A DNA stretch of 64,000 nt, taken from assembly GCA_963920705.1 (NCBI GenBank), contig OY987226.1, positions 16,618,501 through 16,682,500 of the forward strand. Reading direction: 5' to 3'. Shown piece by piece: positions 12,500 to 22,200 of this stretch. The notes below the pieces were generated by a model that saw nothing but the letters and a program-made list of their open reading frames with translations, made no database searches and was not told where the DNA came from. Made by a program: the position numbers and the translations under genes. Every line of letters begins with the position of its first letter. Positions within the stretch are counted from its first letter, which is position 1. The stretch comes from Odiellus spinosus. Lineage: Eukaryota > Arthropoda > Arachnida > Opiliones > Phalangiidae.

Positions 12500-13570
12500 G
12501 CCCTTTAAAAAGTGATTCAGTCAAATCTCTACATTTTTACCATTGTCTTTTAAATCCAATTAAAATTAATTTTTTCATAATTTTTGATGTTAATAGCTGG
12601 GGTAGCCTCACTTGATTCAGTCAGATCTCTACATTTTTACCATTGCCCTTTAAACCCAATTAAAATTAATTTTTTCATAATTTTTGATGTTAATAGCTGC
12701 GGCAGCCGCACTTGATTCAGTCAGATCTCTACATTTTTACTATTGCCCTTTAAACCCAATTAAAATAAAAAATTTTCACAATTTTTGATTTTAATAGCTG
12801 GGGCAGCCTCACTTGATTCAGTCAGATCTCTACATTTTTACCAGTGCCCTTTAATCCCAATTAAAATTAATTTTTTCATCATTTTTGATGTTAATAGCTG
12901 GGGCAGCCGCACTTGAATCAGTCAAATCTCTACATTTTTACCATTGCCCTTTAAACCCAATTAAAATTATTTTTTTCATTATTTTTGATGTTAATAGCTG
13001 GGGCAGCCGCACTTGATTCAGTCAAATCTCTACATTTTTACCATTGCCCTTTAATCCCAATTAAAATAATTTTTTTCATTATTTTTGATGTTAATAGCTG
13101 GGGCAGCCGCACTTGATTCAGTCAAATCTCTACATTTTTACCAGTGCCCTTTAATCCCAATTAAAATATTTTTTTTCATAATTTTTGATGTTAATAGCTG
13201 CGGCAGCCGCACTTGATTCAGTCAAATCTCTACATTTTTACCAGTGCCCTTTAAACTCAATTAAAATTAATTTTTTCATAATTTTTGATGTTAATACCTC
13301 CGGCAGCCGCACTTGATTCCAGTGAAATCTCTACATTTTTACCAGTGCCCTTTAATCCCAATTAAAATTTATTTTTTCATCATTTTTGATGTTAATACCT
13401 CCGTCAACCGCAGCGAAATATTTATATATTCCCCATTGCCCTTAAACCAAATTTAAAATAATTTTTTCATCATTTTTGATGTTAATACCTCCGACAGCCG
13501 CAGCGAATCTTCATATTTTTCCCATTACCCTTTAAACTAAATTAATTTTTTTTTTTTTTTTTTTCATTGT
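12500..13570. repeat. Tandem array of 100-bp units, copy 1
   Basis: About 11 units with period 100-101 bp, each starting GATTCAGTCARATCTCTACA and ending GATGTTAATAGCTGSGGCAGC. Starts are visible at 12614, 12714, 12815, 12915, 13015, 13115, 13215. The last three units drift (TACCTCCGACAGCCGCAGCG). Non-coding. Confidence 0.93.
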
Positions 13571-13681
13571 TTTGGATGTTAATACCTTCCTTATTACCGT
13601 TCGAAATGCCAAGTCGTTCGGACTTTCACATTTTTAAAAAGGAGAGTACTTTTAAGTTTTAAGGCGGAGAAATTGAAACTT

Positions 13682-14172
13682 AATGTTATTCTATGGGATT
13701 TAGATTTTTTGTACGAGACTTACCTTTCAGATTTATTTTCTAATGATTCCAGATATTTTTCGGGCTTTATTTTAAGACTAATTTCATAATTTTACACCGA
13801 TTAGTTTGGCCACAGTCTATTTATAAAAACGGCAAAAATATGAAGGAGGAGAAATTAAGTCATTAGCGTTCAATACCCAAGCGCGCTCCTGCACGTGAAT
13901 TTAAAAAGCTATAGAAAACCTAAGCCTAATTGGTCAAATAAGGCTTAGGTTTTTGCCCACTCAATTTCTCCGCTTTAATTTTTCGTTCGTTTTCATAAAT
14001 AGATTGCGGGCCAACTAATTGGTTTAAAATTATGAAATTAGTCTTAAAATAAAGTTTGAAACTTAATTCATACCACACGGAAAATTCAAGTCTGAAAAAT
14101 ATCTTAAAGTATTAGAAAATAAATCTGAAAGGTAAGCCACTTTCACAAAATCAAATCCTATAGAATAACATT
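13682..14172. repeat. Foldback block 1 (491 bp) of composite copy 1
   Basis: Begins AATGTTATTCTATGGGATTT and ends with the complement. The arms also share ACCTTTCAGATTTATTTTCT and CTAATTTCATAATTTTA, and the centre is a short hairpin AACCTAAGCCTAATT / AATAAGGCTTAGGTT. Confidence 0.88.
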
Positions 14173-14349
14173 ACGAATTGGCCATGACCGAAACTAGCAA
14201 AAAAGCCAACTTCAAAATTAATTTTAGAATACTTAGACTAAATATTTATTAATGAAACTTGAAAAGTTCAACATTCGAACCTTGGTCTACCGTTTAAAAG
14301 TGATTATAACTGTAACAAATAATTCCTCTTTTAGTTAGCTGCGATGCGA

Positions 14350-14812
14350 GGGATTTAGATTTTTTGAAAGAGACTTACCTTTCAGATTTATTTTCTAATG
14401 CTTCCAGATATTTTTCGGGCTTTAATTTAAGATTAATTTCATAATTTTACACCGATTAGTTTGCCCACAGTCTATTTATAAAAACGGCAAAAATATGAAG
14501 GAGGAGAAATTAGGTCATTAGCGTCCAAATCAAGCGCGCTCCTGCTCGTGATTTTAAAAATCCATATAAAACCTAAGCCTAATTTGTCAAATTAGGCTTA
14601 GGTTTTTGGCGAATCTATTTCTCCGCCTTGTTGTTCCCTCCGTTTTCATGAATAGATTGTGGGCCAACTAATCGGTGTATTATTATGAAATTAGTCTTAA
14701 AATAAAGCTCGAATCTTAATTCATACCACACGGAAAATCCAAGTTTTAAAAATATCCGGAAGTATTAGAAAATAAACCTGAAAGGTAAGCCACTTTCAAA
14801 AAACCAAATCCC
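14350..14812. repeat. Foldback block 2 of composite copy 1
   Basis: Tandem duplicate of the block 661 bp upstream, with the same arms and a near-perfect central hairpin at about 14571-14608 (AAACCTAAGCCTAATTTG and complement). The second composite copy has only one such block. Confidence 0.87.
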
Positions 14813-15165
14813 ATAGAATAACATTACGAATTTGGCCATGCGCGAAACCAGCTAAGTACCAAAAAAAGGGTCAACTTCAGAATTAATTTTTAAATACTTA
14901 GACTTAATATTTTTAAACGAAACTTAGAAAAGGCACACGTTCGAACTTTAATCTTTCATTTAAAATTGGTTTTAACTGTAACAAATGATTATTTCGATAA
15001 GTTATGCCCCGGAACAGACATGTCCTCGAAAAAGTCGATTTTAATGTTATTTCTATGGGAAAATGGAGCGTTTTGATTGGCTAGAGACTGAATTTTTTAG
15101 GAAATTGAAATAACATTACAGATGATGATCAGCCCATAACATAGAACCCTACCGGGTTCTCCGAA

Positions 15166-15422
15166 TACGGTCACACTGGCATTTCTCAATCGATTTGAAA
15201 CGGTAAAATCAAACCGGTATTCAAATCGCCAGGAATCGTTTTAAGCGTCACGTGTTCACGCATTATCTTTATAAATCGATTTATTGTAGCTTCATCTATC
15301 GGTATGAAACTGGTTCCCGAAGTAGTTTCGAGAAATCGAATCAAATCGATTCGAGAAAAGACGGTTTCCCGTTAAACACGAAACGGTTTAAATAGATTCC
15401 AAGGCCAAGTATGAACGCAGCT
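15166..15422 (+). mobile_element. Family C repeat, copy 2
   Basis: About 257 bp from TACGGTCACACTGGCATTTC to AGTATGAACGCAGCT. The ends are inverted versions of AGCT(A/G)CGKTCAYACTAG. Closely matches 18361-18638. An 84-residue open frame starting at its right end has no domain features. Confidence 0.8.
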
Positions 15423-16068
15423 TATCATATTTTTACTCTAAGCCAGATTGTTTACTGTTTTATTTGGTATAAGCCTACTTGTACCCTAATTTTAATAAAT
15501 GGTGATTTTATGCTTCCTAATATAATCTGTTGCGAAACAAAAGGAAAACTTCATCAAAATCCTTATTTTTTACAAGAATATATAATTTATTTTTTCGTCG
15601 CCTATGTTTGCCTCTTAAATTACACATTTCCGGGTGTGATTAAGCCTTGGCACACACGCGGTTGAGCCTTATTACTCTCCGATATATTATAATAATTTAT
15701 AATAATAAGCCCTTCAAAAAACAGGAGTGACCTTAAAAAAACGTATAATGAAGAAAAGCTGTCACCAAATTTTTGCGATTATATTTTTACGCTATAAAGG
15801 CCCTATCTGCTCAGAAATTTGCCCCTTTAAAATGCTCTCCCTTATGCACACAGCCTAGCTTTGACTGTACAAGTTGTTATTGTCGATGTCGTCTGCTAAG
15901 CTAGAAAAGATGGCGACTTTAAATCGTAGATAGTTTCTTTAAAACTTATATATAATTTTACAGGTCTGGGTTGATTGGGTTATTAAAATAAAATGTCAAA
16001 ATATAAATTTTTCCCCGCTTGATGACGTAGAATATTATTGGAAGGTAATAACGATAAGTTTATAATTA
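15423..16068. other. No gene seen; fragment of repeat family M
   Basis: At 15840-15935 the reverse strand carries the segment with TTAGCAGACGACR and GTACWTTCAAAG that is also found at 11464-11530, 41626-41690 and 48633-48700. The rest is AT-rich and featureless. Confidence 0.5.
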
Positions 16069-16604
16069 GAGCTTTCGGAATTGGATATCCATTATCTTCT
16101 GTTATTCGTATATTTTCAGATATTTTATTTTCGGATAAATTGTTTATAACTAAAAATTGAAATTTATATAGTGGTATATTTGTTCCATGTATATATAAGG
16201 TCTTCCCAAGATGAGCGATGACGCTTTATCTACCAAAACATTACTCGTATTCAAGCGTATAAGGATGGATAAAAAATTCACATTTCCAGAATTAGTCTAA
16301 AATATAAGAAATATTTTTCAAATTGACTTTTAATTTGAAGAATATAAATAAAACAACGAAACTAAGATTTTAAATCATCTTTTTATTCATTATTTTTCAC
16401 GAAAATAAATTTGGAATTTTTTATCCGAAGGTAACCCGAGTAATATTCTAATATAAGGCCTTTTTGGATAAAAACCGATTATGTTTTTTACATTATCTTC
16501 GAATACGTTAACTCGAATGAAAAATAGTATATTTTTAATCAAACAGATAATATACATCAGAATTTACTAGATTTAATCTAATTAATAAAAAATACCGAGC
16601 TCTA
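16069..16604. mobile_element. Family D element, copy 1 (about 535 bp)
   Basis: Bounded by AGAGCTTTCGGAATTGG and TACCGAGCTCT, imperfect inverted ends shared with copies at 22622-23158 and 54525-55080. The interior is only weakly similar to the others. No coding capacity. Confidence 0.55.
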
Positions 16605-17449
16605 TTTATAATGAGAGAACTAGGAGTTTCTAGATTATATACTTTCGCGAAAGCAATATCCTTATCACGTGCCACGGAATCGGGTGGGGGGGGGGCAGGT
16701 GGCTCAAGCCCCCTTGACCGTCGGACCTGGGGTAACTGACCCAGTATAATTTGACCTTGACCAACTTGTTCTGCGCACCAACTTTAAAATAATTTCCGAC
16801 GCCTCTGCTATCTACAGATAAACTTATTTGGTGTTACTTGTTCTACACATATCTTTTTACATATATATATTATAATTTAAAAAATTAAGACCTCAACCAG
16901 ATTTATTTTTTATTATAGGTTTATTTTTTTTAGAAATAAGCGAACTTAGCAAACTCAAATTGAGGTCGCGAGTCTTGTGAAGCGGTGGAGGGAGGTAATA
17001 AACCGGTCTTTTATATGATTTTCAATTTCGAGGCGCTTTTATTTAGTTAAGATGGTTTCGGGCAAGGACAAAGTTTAGTAGTAATGTAGTTCATGTATCG
17101 AATTGCGTTCGAAATAAATACAGGTAGGAATATGTATAGTGCGTAAAGAAAATATCTTAGATTTTGGAAATACACGGTTAGGCCTAGGTCTAAATGTAAA
17201 TCTATCAAGATGTTTTTATATGTTAAACTTGTTGTTTACCATGGTTAAGATATAATAGAATTTAAGTTAAATTGTAAATTAAAGTTTCTTTAAATATACA
17301 ATGTCGTTTTCTCTGACAAAACTTAAATTCTATTATGATTTTATTTTTCGATGTAAGTCAAAAATAACCGTAGAATATTTTGAATTTGGAAGGAACATAA
17401 ATATCAATACAAAAACATTTTTTTGTAAGGAATGTCCGTCCTTTCAATG
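16605..17449. other. No gene seen; 17-bp hairpin
   Basis: Contains a G run at about 16686-16695 and a 17-bp perfect inverted pair (ATAATAGAATTTAAGTT at 17252-17268; complement 17320-17336). Otherwise plain AT-rich sequence. Confidence 0.5.
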
Positions 17450-17457
17450 GATTATCG

Positions 17458-17747
17458 CAGGGCCGGATTAAGGGGGGGGGGGCAGAAGGGGCATCTGCCC
17501 CCGGGAGCTAGCCAAATGGGGGCGCCCAAGAGATCTGGTTATACCCAAATTCGAGCGACTATTTTACTAAAATTTGAAAAACCTGACGTTAGATTTGAAT
17601 TTGAAATGATTTCTGGGCGCGAAACTATTGAGGGCGCGCGATGAATTAAAGTCTTTCCCCGAGTGAAGGCGTGATGAATGTTGGACTTTAAATTAAGGGC
17701 GTGTATTATTTTTGCACCCGTGCGCAAAATCGCTTAATCCGTCCCTG
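17458..17747. mobile_element. hAT-type MITE with 8-bp target site duplication
   Basis: This 290-bp element starts CAGGGCCGGATTAAG and ends CTTAATCCGTCCCTG, giving about 15-bp inverted ends of the CAGGG...CCCTG type typical of hAT. Flanking octamers GATTATCG (17450-17457) and GATTAGCG (17748-17755) match at 7 of 8 bases, as expected of a hAT duplication. It has a 12-G run next to the left end. The open frames crossing it are not genes. Confidence 0.9.
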
Positions 17748-17755
17748 GATTAGCG

Positions 17756-18262
17756 GGCTAAAATTTAAAACAAAGCAAAAAAAAAAACAACAACAAAGAA
17801 AGAACAGTTTATTTTGCTCTTCAAGCTAATTAAAAAGTGTTTGTGTTAGATTAGTTTTATCCTAACTCTACAACTTAAATGTTAGGCTGTTGTCGCAAAA
17901 AATTGCATAATTTAATATGTTACCGAGTTTAATATGGTTCATAAATTCAATCTTTGAACCCTTATTTCTTTCCGTAATATATCTTAAGTAAATCAAGTAA
18001 ATATGAAATTTAAAATATTTTGTTTTATTGAATTAGTAATTTTTTTAATTCAATAAGTTTAAACGGGTAGGGAAAAGCGACGACGATGACAACAGTGTCA
18101 CTGAAAATATTATTGTATATATTCTAGTGCCTGGAAAAATCCGACACGTACACTAAACACGTACTAAATACGGATTTTGAAATGGTGGAAAAATATTTAC
18201 TTTAGTTTTCGCACCTTTTGCGAACACAGTGAGATTTTCAGCAAGGTTAGTTAAGAGACGTA
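17756..18262. other. No gene seen
   Basis: AT-rich; an A-rich stretch (17775-17805) follows the hAT-type MITE. No recognised element. Confidence 0.5.
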
Positions 18263-18755
18263 CAGGTTAAGTCACGTTACTGTTTGGAATTTGGGCTTGA
18301 TTTCCAGAGTGCGGCCATTTATAAGTTGTACTAAGAACAGATGGCAGTGTCATTCAATACAGCTACAGTCACACTAGCATGTTTCTTAATCGATTTGTAA
18401 CGGTAAAATCAAACCGATATTCAAATCGCCAGGAATCGTTTTAAGCGTCACTTGTTCACGCATTATCTTTATAATTCAGTTTATCGTAGCTTCATCTATC
18501 GGTTGTTGAAACCAGTTCCCGAAGCAGTTTCGAGAAATCGAATCGATTCGAGAAAAACAGTTTCCTGTTCGCACGACCTATGCAAAACGTTTTGAAACGG
18601 TTTAAATCGATTTCAAGGCCTAGTATGAACATTGCTTACGGCACATCTATTGACGCCATCTATTCAGTTGTCAGTAGAAATTAAAATTGTCGCTGTGTTG
18701 GAAGTCAAGCTGAATTCCGATCAGTCACGTGGCTTGGCAAAATCTGCTTAACCTG
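18263..18755. mobile_element. Family K element split by a nested family C copy
   Basis: Outer ends CAGGTTAAG (18263) and CTTAACCTG (to 18755) are exact inverted copies, and inner parts TTGGGCTTGATTTCCAGAG and GTCAAGCTGAATTCC relate to 55401-55564. Family C copy 3 (18361-18638) sits inside, so K inserted first. Confidence 0.65.
18361..18638 (+). mobile_element. Family C repeat, copy 3 (nested)
   Basis: 278 bp from AGCTACAGTCACACTAGCAT to CCTAGTATGAACATTGCTT, with imperfect inverted ends of about 20 bp. It contains AATCGCCAGGAATCGTTTTA and CGATTCGAGAAAAAC. This is the clearest copy of the family. Confidence 0.82.
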
Positions 18756-19131
18756 TTGCTTTACTAAACCTTGATTTTCAATGACGCGGATTGACGTCAT
18801 CATCTCTTAGCCAATTCCGTGCAAAATAATTAATTTTCCTTTAATTTTAGTTAAATCTTAAGCTCAATATTTTAACCAGCATGATGCGAAGTATGCTTAA
18901 TGAAATATTGCAATTGAATTAAAGTAGATTTAATTATACTACTCTTGATTTTATATAAGCATCTTGTTAAGCCATTCTTATTGGGAATGATTATACGTAG
19001 GTGTAACAATCCTAGCATGTTAACTTTGATATTAATTACAATATAGTATTTATAACCAATTTTTTTAAATTTAAATAGGCTTAATAATTAAAAGATTACT
19101 TTAAATCTAATTATAATTTTATTCATATCAG

Positions 19132-19210
19132 GTGCCGGCTTGTGGGTTCGTTACTGGCGGTTGGAAGACGGGCCAATGAGAACAGAATGTGTACCTGCAA
19201 CTGTCCAGAA
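19132..19210 (+). CDS. Glut1: Glut1 exon 1 (5' leader plus a possible 8-residue start)
   Basis: A 79-bp exon candidate lies between an acceptor-like CAG (19129-19131) and a consensus donor GTAAGT at 19211. In the frame that joins exon 2 it is open throughout, and it offers an ATG at 19187 with A at -3, giving MCTCNCPE before the junction. It is needed only if translation starts here; the ATG at 19951 in exon 2 would also work. An acceptor at its 5' edge implies a further upstream non-coding exon, or else the transcript starts within this exon. I do not recognise the cysteine-rich octapeptide from any family. Support is the two splice signals and frame continuity with exon 2 over about 80 bp, which could happen by chance. 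Confidence 0.6.
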
Positions 19211-22200
19211 GTAAGTACTAGTAATTTTAATTACTTCATTATACTTAAGAAAAAAACTAGAATAAAGCCATCATCGGGCCAGATTCAGTAGTTATGGCTT
19301 AAATAGGTAACGTTTTGAAAAGCCAATATGGGTTTTAAATAAACAAAAGCGAAATACGCAAAACAAAAACATTTAATATTAAGTAATGTTCAATTATTTT
19401 TAACCTAATTAACGACATAATTAAAACTGAAAGTTTAGAATTAATTTTAAAATCATTTGATATTTCACCAATTAAAACTAAATTAGATTCATTTCAGTAT
19501 TCCTTTAAATTACCACATTTTCATAATGTCAAAAGACAATTCTTAAGAAATCATTAATGAATTTTAATTCCAAAATTCAAATTCCCTCCCGCGCCGCCTT
19601 TTGAAGATAACTTATCATATTTACCCTGACCACGCCCCCTTATTCGAACTGGAGGTCGTTCATATTTTTTTACAATCTACCATATTTCCGTCTGTCTCTA
19701 TCGCGAAACATTTTTATCACAACTCATTCGGCCAAGAGTAGCGTTTCATAAACACGAAAAAGAAACATTTACTGCCGCTTAACAAAAACGTTTAAACTAG
19801 ATTTATTTCAATAAAAAATTAAGCTAGAAACGTCGAGTACGTCACTGTGTTGATCTACAAATCCAGGGAAAGTGGTGTAAAACAAAAACCCTGTTTCTCG
19901 TGTTTTGCTTATTTTATTTTTAGAGCCGGCCCAGCTGGCTTAGTAGGAACATGACGGCCTTTTATGAATGGACGAAAGTGAGTTTACTTCAAACTAGAAT
20001 TAAATTTAATTCTTACTATAATAGGCTTAGAGATTAAAATTAAAATTTTATGATATTAGGTCTCAAAAAATGGGTCTTAAGTTATTTAATATATTATTTT
20101 AATATCCACCCAAATTTCCCAAATTTCCCTATTAGTTTATTGCTTTCCGTTGGGCCAATTTTAATCCCCATACCTTCTATTCGGTTATTTTCGCCGAGTT
20201 TTTTTTTTACGTAATATCACGCGTGTACCACGATTTGACATTGAAATAACGCGAGAGTTACGTAAGATAATGAGTGTAAATTAATGTAGCCAATGGATTT
20301 TTTTCCAATTGGGAAAAATTCCTAGGTTTTAATCTTACGAATAACCAGTGTTGAAGAAAATTGAAGGTTTTTGGCTATTGAAGGTTTAAGTATAGATTAA
20401 TTTTTGACTTCAAAATACGAGAAATAACATCGAAATCGAATGAAAAATGTAATTTTTAAAAGCACGTCTTAAAAGACGGAGTATTTAATTTTATTTGATT
20501 ATATAAATAAAATTGTTTTGTTATTACTTTGCTGCAAAGAAATTAAACAATGCGAACGTTAAGTTTAGTTTGTTTTCAAATAGGAATTTGGGATGACGTC
20601 ACGTGTCATAGACATTTATTACAGCTACTTTAAATTATATTTCTTTTTATTGTTCTATCATCATTGGAATAAAATATTTTTGCAATTTAATTTTGCCAAA
20701 TATACTTATATAAATGGGAAATTTAAATAATAAAATATTTTTTGATTGTTTTAAGTTTTATTTTTTGTTCGATTTCGACGTGGCTGATCAAATTTTGAAG
20801 CCTATATTAAAGTCTATTATAATCTCCTATAAAATCAAACTTTAATTTTCGACAATATACTTAAAAATTACGTCTTTAATTTTAACTTTTTCCAAAATTT
20901 TATATTTAAAAATTTATCTGCTTGATTTTGGACGAGTTGTTTGTATTTGTTGGTTTAATCGTTGGTTTGTTATTGGTTTCTTGAAGAAATTTGGTCCTTT
21001 CCTGTCAAATTTTGACCTAGTTTGGTATAAGTTTGACCACCTTTTTTTTACTTTGATTATAGACCTGTTATTTGGAATTTCGTGAAATTTTTGGAGAGTT
21101 GAAAAAAATCTGCTTTTTTTATGCAATTTATGAAGTTATGGAATTAGTTGCAACCTATAAAGGACTATTTTAACATCGCATACTCGTGTAACGTTTGTCC
21201 CTTCTGGGGCTGCGATTATAGTTAGGTTATTGACCATTTAAATTTTTTACTAACTATTATTTAACAAAAAGAAGTTTTTAATTGCATAGCAACTACTGTG
21301 TACTGCAGATTTTTCGAATTCTCTCCAAAATCAGTATGTTTTTAAACTTACGTATTAACTTAACCTAAATAGAACAAAGTGTTTTCTGTTTTTTCTTAAA
21401 TTAAACATTGGATGTGTTTTTATGAAAATTGTTGGTGTATCAACAAAATTTTGAGCCGATGTTAATTATAATACCAATCGTGTAACAACTTAACGAAACA
21501 TAAATAACGTCTGTACCCATAGATATTTTCTAATAACTTAAAAATATTTTAGTTCACAGCTGTTTTTGCATAAACAAATTAACGTGTTTAAAAAAATCCC
21601 TCTATTCTAATCGACATTGCTCAGATTTTTGTTATTTGTGTTATTAAAGCTGCGTTCAGCGACACATACCGTAGATACCTACTCTATAGAAAATACCACA
21701 AGTGATAGCCTAACGAACGCTTCGGTATGTGTCGCTGAACGCTTGTAAAATCCTGTATTGTAAATTTTGTACAACTGAACTAACGCGAAGGACGAATATA
21801 CAATAGCAAATATCCAAGGTATACTCGCAGCTGCTGCTACAAAGTTTCCTTCTGGTTCGAATACCTATATATCTTTCTCTTATCAGAAGCCGATGAAACC
21901 CTCCTTTGAAGTCTATTACTCTCGGGTCTTGTCTACCCCTCTCTGTATGGGTGAGTTTCAAAAAGCGAGATTCGTACGCCTCCTAACGGTTGATATTTTC
22001 GGAGCGGGAGTTCGTCGAGCGAATATCTCTAGCAGCCTTGGAGTTCGTCAAAAAACGTCGTCGTTTGTGGAGAGAGAGAGAATTTCCAGATTTTCCGTAG
22101 ACAGGGGGTATGAAGTAGGACCCCTCCGATCTCGTAAAATTGGGAATTTTACCCATACAGAGAGGAGCGCTATATCGAACATTAGAGTAGTAAACTTCAA

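Larger units (their letters stand above)
10985..15167 (+). mobile_element. Composite non-coding element, copy 1 (about 4.18 kb)
   Basis: Starts TATCAAAAATGTCTTTGCG and ends at the hairpin AGAACCC-TACC-GGGTTCT (15143-15160) plus seven bases, ending GAATA. Order of parts: (1) long-TIR module to 12447; (2) array of 100-bp units, about 12500-13570; (3) two foldback blocks, 13682-14172 and 14350-14812; (4) a short tail with a further small foldback (15038-15120) and the end hairpin. Collinear with 48146-52540, differing in array length and in having two foldback blocks rather than one. No coding capacity. At the right end it abuts a family C repeat whose first three bases are missing. Confidence 0.88.

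Noticed and set aside
17432..17727. Overlapping frames of 62-70 codons
   Set aside because: Both fall within the hAT-type MITE, including its G run.
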